A stretch of DNA of 5,279 nt, from assembly GCA_009702305.1 (NCBI GenBank), contig WLIH01000244.1:1-5279 (forward strand). Direction: 5' to 3'. Under the pieces are notes generated by a model that was not told the DNA's origin, did no database searches, and saw nothing but the letters and a program-made list of their open reading frames with translations. Within the stretch, counting starts at the first letter, position 1, and every line of letters starts with the position of its first letter. This document shows, one piece after another, positions 1 to 5,066 of the stretch. The position numbers and the translations under genes were made by a program. Origin of the DNA: Actinomycetota bacterium. Its GTDB lineage: Bacteria; Actinomycetota; Actinomycetes; Propionibacteriales; Nocardioidaceae.

Positions 1-358
1 CGGTGAGGTCGCCGTGGGGCGGCGTCGCGATGCCGAGGTCGGAGCGCAGCTCCTGGTAGATGTTGGCGAGGCTGCGCGGCAGCGGCCGCACGTGCGCGTC
101 GACCGCGAAGCTCAGGCCGATGGGATGCCCCGGGGTCGGGTAGGGGTCCTGGCCGACGATCAGCACGCGTACGTCGGCCAGGGGGCGGCGGAAGGCGCGG
201 AAGACATCGTCGCCCGCCGGCAGGTACGAACGGCCGGCTGCGATCTCGGCGCGCAGGAAGCGGCCCAGGTCGCCGATCTGCTCGTCGACCGGTGCGAGCG
301 CCTCGGCCCAGTCGGGGGCCATCAGCCCGCGCTCGACGAGACCGGTCAGCGCGCTCAT
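1..358 (-). CDS. ung: Uracil-DNA glycosylase, family 1 (N-terminal part, cut by window edge)
   Basis: This enzyme removes uracil from DNA by cleaving the N-glycosidic bond, the first step of base excision repair in the cytoplasm. The 119 residues present start [12 protein letters not shown] and contain the family 1 water-activating motif [10 protein letters not shown] at residues 69-78, with the catalytic Asp at 71. GLSF follows at 81-84, its Phe stacking on uracil in the family, and then [14 protein letters not shown] at 91-104. The Pro in PYPTPGH, where enterobacterial enzymes have His-Gly, is what I recall from mycobacterial Ung. Family members are about 225 residues, so roughly half is here; the C-terminal HPSPLS-type DNA-binding loop lies outside the window. 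The ATG at 356-358 is supported by an in-frame TAG four codons upstream. No Shine-Dalgarno sequence is visible, and the start fits leaderless translation. It follows the lipoprotein gene after 37 bases, with no sign of a functional link. Confidence 0.96.
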   Translation of the reverse strand, partial: MSALTGLVERGLMAPDWAEALAPVDEQIGDLGRFLRAEIAAGRSYLPAGDDVFRAFRRPLADVRVLIVGQDPYPTPGHPIGLSFAVDAHVRPLPRSLANIYQELRSDLGIATPPHGDLT

Positions 359-364
359 GGCCCG

Positions 365-393
365 ACGCTATCGCCGGCCGGCTACCGCGACGA
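365..393 (-). promoter_or_regulatory. Candidate leaderless promoter for ung
   Basis: On the minus strand TAGCGT (365-370) fits the actinobacterial -10 pattern TANNNT and is followed by exactly six bases before the ATG at 358, so transcription would begin at the A of the start codon. A weak -35-like TCGTCG (388-393, three of six matches to TTGACA) lies 17 bases upstream, across the end of the lipoprotein gene. No ribosome binding site is present. The promoter is inferred from geometry alone. Confidence 0.5.
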
Positions 394-395
394 CC

Positions 396-815
396 TCACA
401 CCGGCACGCCGGGCGACTCCTCGCTGCTCGCCCCGCTCCCGGGGCGCCCGTCGCCGCACTGGCCGAGGGTGACCTGCTTGTAGCGAGCGAAGTCCGGTGA
501 GGTGGCCGCACTCTCGAGATACTCCTCGGGCGGGAGGTCGGCGTAGTACTCGACGGCTTCGAGGAGGTCGGCCGCCGCCGTGGAGTCGTCGGCTGCGGCC
601 GCGCCCCGCGCGAGCGGCACCGCGCGCTCGAAGGCGGCGACGGTGGCCTCGTAGTCGCCGGCGTTGAAGGCGGCGATGCCGGTCACCACCAGGGCGCACA
701 CCTCGGCGCGGGTCGCGGTGTCGGCATCGGCCGGCTCGGCGCGGCCCGTCGTGGCCGGTGAGTCGCTGCAGGCGCCCAGCACGAGCATCAGGACGAGCGC
801 GGCGGCGTACCTCAC
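396..815 (-). CDS. Small secreted lipoprotein with a TPR-like helical pair
   Basis: The function is unknown. The 139-residue product begins with a short lipoprotein signal: MRY, a hydrophobic stretch at 4-13, then the lipobox LGAC at 13-16, so Cys16 should be lipidated and the mature protein anchored on the outer face of the cytoplasmic membrane. After a Ser/Thr/Ala/Asp-rich linker (17-36), the segment 44-70 (GIAAFNAGDYEATVAAFERA core) resembles one tetratricopeptide-type helical hairpin. Acidic helices follow to about residue 115, then a low-complexity Gly/Ser/Pro tail at 121-139. Two further cysteines, Cys40 and Cys120, flank the helical body and could form a disulfide outside the cell. The GTG start at 813-815 is fixed by an in-frame TAG four codons upstream. 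The gene lies 36 bases after the SDR-like gene. The lipoprotein call is firm; the TPR assignment is tentative, because a single repeat is weak evidence. Confidence 0.85.
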   Translation of the reverse strand: MRYAAALVLMLVLGACSDSPATTGRAEPADADTATRAEVCALVVTGIAAFNAGDYEATVAAFERAVPLARGAAAADDSTAAADLLEAVEYYADLPPEEYLESAATSPDFARYKQVTLGQCGDGRPGSGASSEESPGVPV

Positions 816-821
816 CCGGTC

Positions 822-827
822 AGCCTA
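822..827 (-). promoter_or_regulatory. Candidate -10 element for the lipoprotein gene (leaderless)
   Basis: TAGGCT on the minus strand matches TANNNT and ends six bases before the GTG start at 815, placing the expected transcription start on the start codon. The T-A-G is also an in-frame stop. The region at -35 (845-850, CGGCGC) does not resemble TTGACA, so the promoter is less certain than its neighbours. No Shine-Dalgarno sequence is seen upstream of the GTG. Confidence 0.42.
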
Positions 828-851
828 GAGAGTCGGCGGTCGCCGCGCCGC

Positions 852-2360
852 TCACCAGGGGCTGGGGGAGTAGTCCTTGACGAAGCAGCCGTAGAGGTCC
901 TCGCCGTCCTCGCCGCGCACGATGGGGTCGTAGACGCGAGCGGCACCGTCGACGAGGTCGAGGGGAGCGTGCCAGCCCTCGGCGGCGATCCGCAGCTTCT
1001 CCTGGTGCGGACGCTCGTCGGTGATCCAGCCGGTGTCGACCGCCGTCATCAGGATCCGGTCGGTCTCGAACATCTCGCCGGCCGAGGTGCGCGTCAGCAT
1101 GTTGAGCGCCGCCTTGCTCATGTTGGTGTGCGGGTGGCCGGGACCCTTGTAGCGCCGGGAGAACTGGCCCTCCATCGCCGACACGTTGACGACGTAGGCC
1201 CGTCGGGCGCCGCCCTGGACGGCCGCCCGCATCGACGCGCGGAGCCGGGAGATGAGGATGAACGGCGCCGTCTGGTTGCAGAGCTGGACCTCCAGCAGCT
1301 CGAGCGGGTCGACGTGGTCGACGTGCTGGGTCCAGGAGTTGGTGCTCTGCAGGTCGGGCAGCAGACCGCCCGCGTCGACGGCCGTCCCGTCGAGGTGGGC
1401 GGCGAGGGAGGCGTTGCCGGCCTGCAGCGCGAGCGCCGTGATCGTCGCGGCGTTGTGGTGGGCCAGCGCGGTCGGGGAGTCGGGCGACTCGCCGTCGTGG
1501 TGGGCGATCGCCGCCGACGACAGCGCCCCCGCGATCGCGGCCGGGTGGGCGTCGCTGATCCGGTCGAACGTGACCATCTCGGGCAGGGCCACGTCGGTGG
1601 GCAACGGCGCCGACTCCATCTCGACGAGCTGGGAGTAGGCGCCCGGCGTACGCCGGACGGTCTGGCACGCGTTGTTGACCAGGATGTCCAGCGGGCCGGC
1701 GGCCGCGACCTCGTCGGCCAGCGACATCACCTGGGTGGGGTCGCGCAGATCGATGCCGACGACCTTGAGCCGGTGGATCCAGTCGGCGCTGTCCTCCATC
1801 GCAGCGAAGCGGCGCATCGCGTCGTGCGGGAAGCGGGTCGTGATCGTCGTGTGGGCGCCGTCGCGCAGCAGCCGCAGCGCGATGTACATCCCGATCTTGG
1901 CGCGCCCCCCGGTGAGCAGCGCTCGCTTGCCCGTCAGGTCGGTGCGCTGGTCGCGCTTGCCGTGCGACATCGCGGCGCAGGTCGGGCACAGCCAGTGGTA
2001 GAACGCGTCGACGAGGGTGTAGTCGTTCTTGCAGATGTAGCACCCGCGGGGGTTGATCAGCTCGCCGGCGAAGGCGCCGGTCGTCGTGGACACCAGCGGG
2101 ATGCCGGCGGTCTCGTCGTCGATGCGCATCGCGGACCCGGTCGCCGTCGCCTCGGTCACGGCGCGGTCGTGGGCCAGCTCGGACTCGCGCTTGCGGATGC
2201 GTCGCTCGCGCTTGAGCGCCTTGTACATGTGCGAGGCGGCCCGCTTGACCGTCACCAGATCGGGGTGGTCGTCGTCGAGCTCGTGGAGCTGCTCGAGCAC
2301 CCTCACCGTGATCGCCAGCTCGGCCGGGTCGAGGCCGGGCTGGTCCGATGGCGAGGTCAC
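852..2360 (-). CDS. Atypical short-chain dehydrogenase/reductase-like protein with N-terminal Cys4 zinc-ribbon-like segment
   Basis: The 502-residue cytoplasmic protein is twice the usual SDR length (about 250). Residues 1-75 are predicted helical and highly charged (KRERRIRKRESEL at 50-62). Residues 107-128 hold CYIC-x14-CPTC, a likely zinc-binding Cys4 knuckle. An SDR Rossmann domain follows: TGGRAKIG at 150-157 (Lys155 where the classical TGxxxGxG has Gly), Arg176 after beta-2, Asp204, NNA at 229-231, Ser394 in VNVSAMEG, Lys416 in HTNMSKAALNML, and DTGWITDE at 442-449. Thr412 sits where the catalytic Tyr of YxxxK should be. About 160 residues separate NNA from the Ser, against roughly 45-50 normally, giving an Ala/His/Asp-rich insertion near 235-355. 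Arg176 hints at NADP(H) preference. The GTG start is fixed by an in-frame TAG four codons upstream. The gene begins 17 bases after the propeller gene stop. The SDR fold is confident; whether it catalyses a redox reaction, and on what, is unknown. Confidence 0.9.
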   Translation of the reverse strand: MTSPSDQPGLDPAELAITVRVLEQLHELDDDHPDLVTVKRAASHMYKALKRERRIRKRESELAHDRAVTEATATGSAMRIDDETAGIPLVSTTTGAFAGELINPRGCYICKNDYTLVDAFYHWLCPTCAAMSHGKRDQRTDLTGKRALLTGGRAKIGMYIALRLLRDGAHTTITTRFPHDAMRRFAAMEDSADWIHRLKVVGIDLRDPTQVMSLADEVAAAGPLDILVNNACQTVRRTPGAYSQLVEMESAPLPTDVALPEMVTFDRISDAHPAAIAGALSSAAIAHHDGESPDSPTALAHHNAATITALALQAGNASLAAHLDGTAVDAGGLLPDLQSTNSWTQHVDHVDPLELLEVQLCNQTAPFILISRLRASMRAAVQGGARRAYVVNVSAMEGQFSRRYKGPGHPHTNMSKAALNMLTRTSAGEMFETDRILMTAVDTGWITDERPHQEKLRIAAEGWHAPLDLVDGAARVYDPIVRGEDGEDLYGCFVKDYSPSPW

Positions 2361-2366
2361 CGCGTG

Positions 2367-2395
2367 ATTCTAGGGAGTCAACGCAGCAGCGCCAG
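2367..2395 (-). promoter_or_regulatory. Candidate leaderless promoter for the SDR-like gene
   Basis: TAGAAT (2367-2372, minus strand) is a strong -10 match, ending six bases before the GTG at 2360, so the transcript would start at the start codon. A weak -35-like CTGGCG (2390-2395) lies 17 bases upstream, inside the last codons of the propeller gene. No Shine-Dalgarno sequence is present. The SDR-like gene may therefore be expressed independently of the oxidase-propeller pair despite the 17-base gap. Confidence 0.55.
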
Positions 2396-3424
2396 CTTCG
2401 GCAGGTACGCCGCCTGGCCGCGCTCGCCCACCTCGACCTGCAGGATCGCCTGGTTGCCGGCGGTGCCGGTGATGGCCGACTGGTTGGCGACCAGCACCGT
2501 GGTGCCGAGGAAGGTCGCGCTGCACGGGGTGTCGAAGGCGATCGCCGATCCGTTGTCGCCGGCGAGCGGCGTGTCGGGGAAGCGGTCGACCTCCTCGCCC
2601 TCGGCGCTCAGCTCGACGAGCTGGTTGGTGCCGAGCAGCGAGACGTAGAGGTGGCCGGAGCGGCCGATGCCGAAGCCGTCGGGCAGCTCCATCGGTCCGG
2701 ACGTCCACAGCTTGGCGAGCTCGCCCGGCGCACCCCCGGGTGCGATCGGGAGGCTGTAGACAGCGCCGTTGACCGGCAGTTGGGTGCCGTCGAGCACCCA
2801 CTGCTGCGCGATGACGAGATCCCGCTCGGCCGGGCGGTAGCGCAGCCCCGTGGTGCCGAACTCGGCGCCGCTCAGCGCGGTGGAGGTGAACCACTCCTGC
2901 GGCGTGCGGTCCTTGCGGCCCAGGCGCCAGATGATCGGCTGGGCGTAGTCGGTGACGTAGAGCGCGCCGCCAGGCCCCCAGGTGGCGTAGTTGGGCACCG
3001 CGCCCTCGGGGAAGGTCGCGATCACGCGGAACCTCCCGGTGCGGGTGTCCAGCGTCTGCACGGTCCGCGTCGAGGTCTCGAGCAGCACCAGCAGGCCGTC
3101 GCGGGTCTGGTTGGCGACCTGCACGCCGTGGTCGGCGTCGAGCACCTGGCCGGGCACGGTCCAGGAGCGCAGCAGCACTCCCTCGCGCGACCACTCGAAG
3201 ACCCGCGAGGCCATCGTGCTGGAGCCGGCGATGTAGCTGCCGGCGTACACGCGCCCGTTGGTGTGGGCGTGGACGTACGCCGGGTAGCCGGGGGCCGGCA
3301 CCGACGAGAAGACCTCGGTCGTCCACTTCGCGACGGCCGGCTCCGGGGCGGCCGAGACGGGAGCCGCGCTGGTGAGGGCGGCGGTCAGCAGCACCGCAGC
3401 CAGTGCGGCGAGGGCGCGCCTCAC
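2378..3424 (-). CDS. Secreted beta-propeller protein, SMP-30/NHL-like
   Basis: The 348-residue product has a Sec signal peptide: MRR, a hydrophobic core at about 4-19, and a probable cleavage after VSA near residue 25, so it is exported. The mature part is made of repeated beta-strand units typical of a six-bladed propeller: GRVYAGSYI (57-65), GLLVLLETS (110-118), PNYATWGPGGALYVTDY (144-160), LPDGFGIGRSGHLYVS (247-262) and AIAFDTPCSATFLGTTVLVAN (294-314). Asn145 and Asp249 resemble the PN and PDG metal ligands of SMP-30/gluconolactonase proteins, but the usual N-terminal Glu ligand is not apparent, so lactonase activity is uncertain. The GTG start at 3422-3424 overlaps the oxidase stop codon (GTGA), with no Shine-Dalgarno sequence, indicating translational coupling. 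A non-enzymatic binding protein, or a ScyD/ScyE-like propeller, is the main alternative. The fold and export calls are good; the activity is not known. Confidence 0.87.
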   Translation of the reverse strand: MRRALAALAAVLLTAALTSAAPVSAAPEPAVAKWTTEVFSSVPAPGYPAYVHAHTNGRVYAGSYIAGSSTMASRVFEWSREGVLLRSWTVPGQVLDADHGVQVANQTRDGLLVLLETSTRTVQTLDTRTGRFRVIATFPEGAVPNYATWGPGGALYVTDYAQPIIWRLGRKDRTPQEWFTSTALSGAEFGTTGLRYRPAERDLVIAQQWVLDGTQLPVNGAVYSLPIAPGGAPGELAKLWTSGPMELPDGFGIGRSGHLYVSLLGTNQLVELSAEGEEVDRFPDTPLAGDNGSAIAFDTPCSATFLGTTVLVANQSAITGTAGNQAILQVEVGERGQAAYLPKLALLR

Positions 3425-4962
3425 AGTCGGTCCAGGACTTCGATCGCCGCCCGCTCACCCGAGCGCACCGCACCGTCCATGTAGCCCGACCAGTACGTCG
3501 ACGTCTCGGTGCCGGCCCAGTGGACCCGACCGAACGGCTGGCGGATCGCCGGGCCGAAGCTGACCATCGTGCCGGGCGCGTGGAAGGCGGTCGGCCCGCC
3601 GCGGCTCCACTGCTCCTTGGTCCAGTCGTGCTCGACGTAGTCGATGGGGCTGAGCGCCTCGTCGCCGAACATGGCGGCGAAGCCCTCGAGCACCGCCTGG
3701 CGGCGCGCCTTGGCGGCGAGCGGGCCGTACTCCCGCCACGTCGCTCCGCCGACGAAGGCGAGCAGCACGCCGGGGGCGCCGTCGCCGGGAGGCGTGTTGT
3801 CGAAGACCGCGCGGGCCGCGCCCGAGTCGCTGATGCCGAAGCCGGTCAGGCCGGCCTCGCGCCAGAACGGCGTGGCGTAGATGGCATCGCACTTCATCAG
3901 CTGGCCCATGTCGAGGTGGCGCATCAGCTGCAGGCGGCGGGTCGGCAGGCGGGGGAACCAGTCGATGTCGAGCACGAGCGGCGGGGGAGCGGCGACGACG
4001 ACCCGCTTGGCCCGGACGACGCCACGGCCGGTGTGGACGACCACGCCACCGTCCTTCTGCTCGATCCGTGACACGGCGGCGTCGAGGGCCACGATGTCGC
4101 CGAGCGTGCGGGCCAGGCGCAGCGGCACCAGCTGGGAGCCGCCGACGAAGCGGCTCTCCTGCGCCCCGGCGGCGGTGTCGGAGTTGCGGGAGAACGTGCC
4201 GACGTTGTCCTCGTTGCCCGAGCAGGCGATGTACCAGAGCACGAAGAGCAGCGAGAGCTCGTCGGGGTCGGCGCCGAAGCCGGGCTGGGTCCAGGACTTG
4301 ATGAGGTTGCCGATGCCGCTCGCGTTGATGGCGTTGCGACGGATGAACTCGCCCAGCGACATGTTGTCCCACTCCACCGCGCTCGGGTGGGCCCACGGGG
4401 CGTCGACGGCGATCTCCGCGGCCATCGAGTCGAGACGGGTCAGCAGGATCGCGGCGTCGGGCAGGATCGTGATGTCCGGCGGGACGGTGCCGGAGTACTC
4501 CATGCGACCGGTCAGCGAGGAGATGTAGACGCTGCTGCCGGTGTTGTACTCGAGGAACGTCTTGACGCCCATCTCGGTGGCGAGCTTGGCGATCCGGTCC
4601 TGGGTCGGCCCGATGAAGGCGCCGCCCGACTCGATCGTGTGCGCACTCGCGGGCCTGCCCCCGAGGTGGTGGTTGAGGACGCGGCCGCCGACCCGGTCGC
4701 GGGCCTCGACGACGAGCACCGACGCTCCGCCACGGGCGACGTCGCGGGCGGCCACGAGTCCGGAGATGCCGCCGCCGACGACGACGACGTCGACCTGCTT
4801 CGGGAGGCGACCCGGGCGACCGGCCGGCTGCCGGTCCACGTCGGCGTACGCCCCGGTGAGGGCGCCGGTGCCGAGGGCGGCGCCGCCGGCGGCGGCGGAG
4901 CCGATCAGCAGGCGGCGCGAGAGGGCGCTCGCAGCGGGCGAGGGGTGGGTCGGTCGCGACAT
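3421..4962 (-). CDS. Tat-exported flavin-containing amine oxidase
   Basis: The 513-residue protein should oxidatively deaminate an amine using FAD and oxygen, giving aldehyde, ammonia and hydrogen peroxide, outside the cytoplasmic membrane. It has a twin-arginine signal (SRRLLIG at 15-21, Ala/Gly-rich core, AYA cleavage site near 38-40), which suits export of a folded flavoprotein. The FAD domain follows: VVGGGISG at 61-68, Glu86 and RVGGR at 90-94. Lys357 in QLMKC matches the conserved active-site Lys of monoamine oxidases. The C-terminal FAD motif HWAGTETSTYWSGYMDGAV spans 481-499, with Tyr494 at the aromatic-cage position. Where MAO has SGGCY, this protein has SRGGP (453-457): the flavin-linking Cys is Gly456 and the second cage Tyr is Pro457, so FAD is probably non-covalent and the substrate pocket altered. 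The ATG at 4960-4962 is chosen because AGGAG lies seven bases upstream and the Tat signal starts there; in-frame starts at 5007 and beyond would overlap the operator. The substrate cannot be assigned. Confidence 0.94.
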   Translation of the reverse strand: MSRPTHPSPAASALSRRLLIGSAAAGGAALGTGALTGAYADVDRQPAGRPGRLPKQVDVVVVGGGISGLVAARDVARGGASVLVVEARDRVGGRVLNHHLGGRPASAHTIESGGAFIGPTQDRIAKLATEMGVKTFLEYNTGSSVYISSLTGRMEYSGTVPPDITILPDAAILLTRLDSMAAEIAVDAPWAHPSAVEWDNMSLGEFIRRNAINASGIGNLIKSWTQPGFGADPDELSLLFVLWYIACSGNEDNVGTFSRNSDTAAGAQESRFVGGSQLVPLRLARTLGDIVALDAAVSRIEQKDGGVVVHTGRGVVRAKRVVVAAPPPLVLDIDWFPRLPTRRLQLMRHLDMGQLMKCDAIYATPFWREAGLTGFGISDSGAARAVFDNTPPGDGAPGVLLAFVGGATWREYGPLAAKARRQAVLEGFAAMFGDEALSPIDYVEHDWTKEQWSRGGPTAFHAPGTMVSFGPAIRQPFGRVHWAGTETSTYWSGYMDGAVRSGERAAIEVLDRL

Positions 4963-4969
4963 GCGGCGG

Positions 4970-4974
4970 CTCCT
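4970..4974 (-). promoter_or_regulatory. Ribosome binding site deciding the amine oxidase start
   Basis: AGGAG on the minus strand is separated by seven bases from the ATG at 4962. It is the only clear Shine-Dalgarno sequence seen before a gene start in this window. It selects the start that places the twin-arginine motif 15 residues from the N-terminus, rather than the longer in-frame versions. Confidence 0.85.
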
Positions 4975-5005
4975 GGCGAGTCCGAGGTGGGCGGTGTGAC
5001 GGACC

Positions 5006-5028
5006 AAACATGAACATGTGTCATGTTT
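5006..5028. promoter_or_regulatory. Probable TetR-type operator: inverted repeat of AACATG half-sites
   Basis: AAACATGA (5006-5013) and TCATGTTT (5021-5028) form a perfect 8-bp inverted repeat with a 7-base spacer. Within it, AACATG occurs twice in tandem (5007-5012, 5013-5018) and its complement CATGTT once (5022-5027), giving a second perfect 6-bp inverted repeat with a 3-base spacer. The site lies between a TetR-like gene and the divergent oxidase gene, overlaps the proposed -35 of the regulator, and falls just downstream of the proposed oxidase transcription start. It is therefore well placed to repress both. That the adjacent regulator binds here is inferred from position and symmetry. 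Confidence 0.75.
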
Positions 5029-5047
5029 CGGTTTCGTACCCTACACT
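5018..5047 (+). promoter_or_regulatory. Candidate promoter of the TetR-like gene
   Basis: TACACT (5042-5047) is a -10 candidate, with GTGTCA (5018-5023, four of six matches to TTGACA) 18 bases upstream. Seven bases separate the -10 from the ATG at 5055 and no Shine-Dalgarno sequence is visible, so the mRNA should be leaderless or nearly so. The -35 lies inside the inverted repeat, which fits autorepression. Confidence 0.55.
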
Positions 5048-5066
5048 GCGATCCATGTCGGCGGAA
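5038..5066 (-). promoter_or_regulatory. Candidate promoter of the amine oxidase-propeller operon
   Basis: On the minus strand TAGGGT (5038-5043) is a TANNNT -10 candidate with TTCCGC (5061-5066, three of six matches to TTGACA) 17 bases upstream, inside the first codons of the regulator. Transcription would begin near 5031, leaving a leader of about 69 bases that carries the operator and the AGGAG ribosome site. The -35 match is weak, and other starts within the 93-base region are possible. Confidence 0.4.

Noticed and set aside
373..382. Perfect 10-bp palindrome GCCGGCCGGC between the lipoprotein gene and ung, considered as a terminator
   Set aside because: It has no loop and no T-rich tract on either side, and such palindromes are common by chance at this GC content.
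14..472. A 152-codon plus-strand frame across the ung start region
   Set aside because: The minus strand encodes an unmistakable uracil-DNA glycosylase with its catalytic motif, and the plus frame shows no family features.
969..2648. A 559-codon open frame on the plus strand
   Set aside because: It lies antisense to the SDR-like gene and the end of the propeller gene. Its product is an Arg/Gly/Val-rich low-complexity sequence with no recognisable domain, as expected for a shadow frame in GC-rich DNA.
2348..3484. A 378-codon plus-strand frame antisense to the propeller gene
   Set aside because: It is Arg/Gly-rich low-complexity sequence without domain features, and the opposite strand has a signal peptide and regular propeller strands.
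4963..5007. An upstream in-frame ATG at 5007 that would lengthen the amine oxidase by 15 residues
   Set aside because: That start falls inside the operator repeat and no ribosome site was seen for it, whereas the ATG at 4962 has AGGAG at seven bases and gives a normal Tat signal.
3455..5017. A 520-codon minus-strand frame overlapping the amine oxidase
   Set aside because: The product is almost entirely Arg/Pro/Ala/His without motifs, while the other frame encodes a complete amine oxidase with both FAD motifs.
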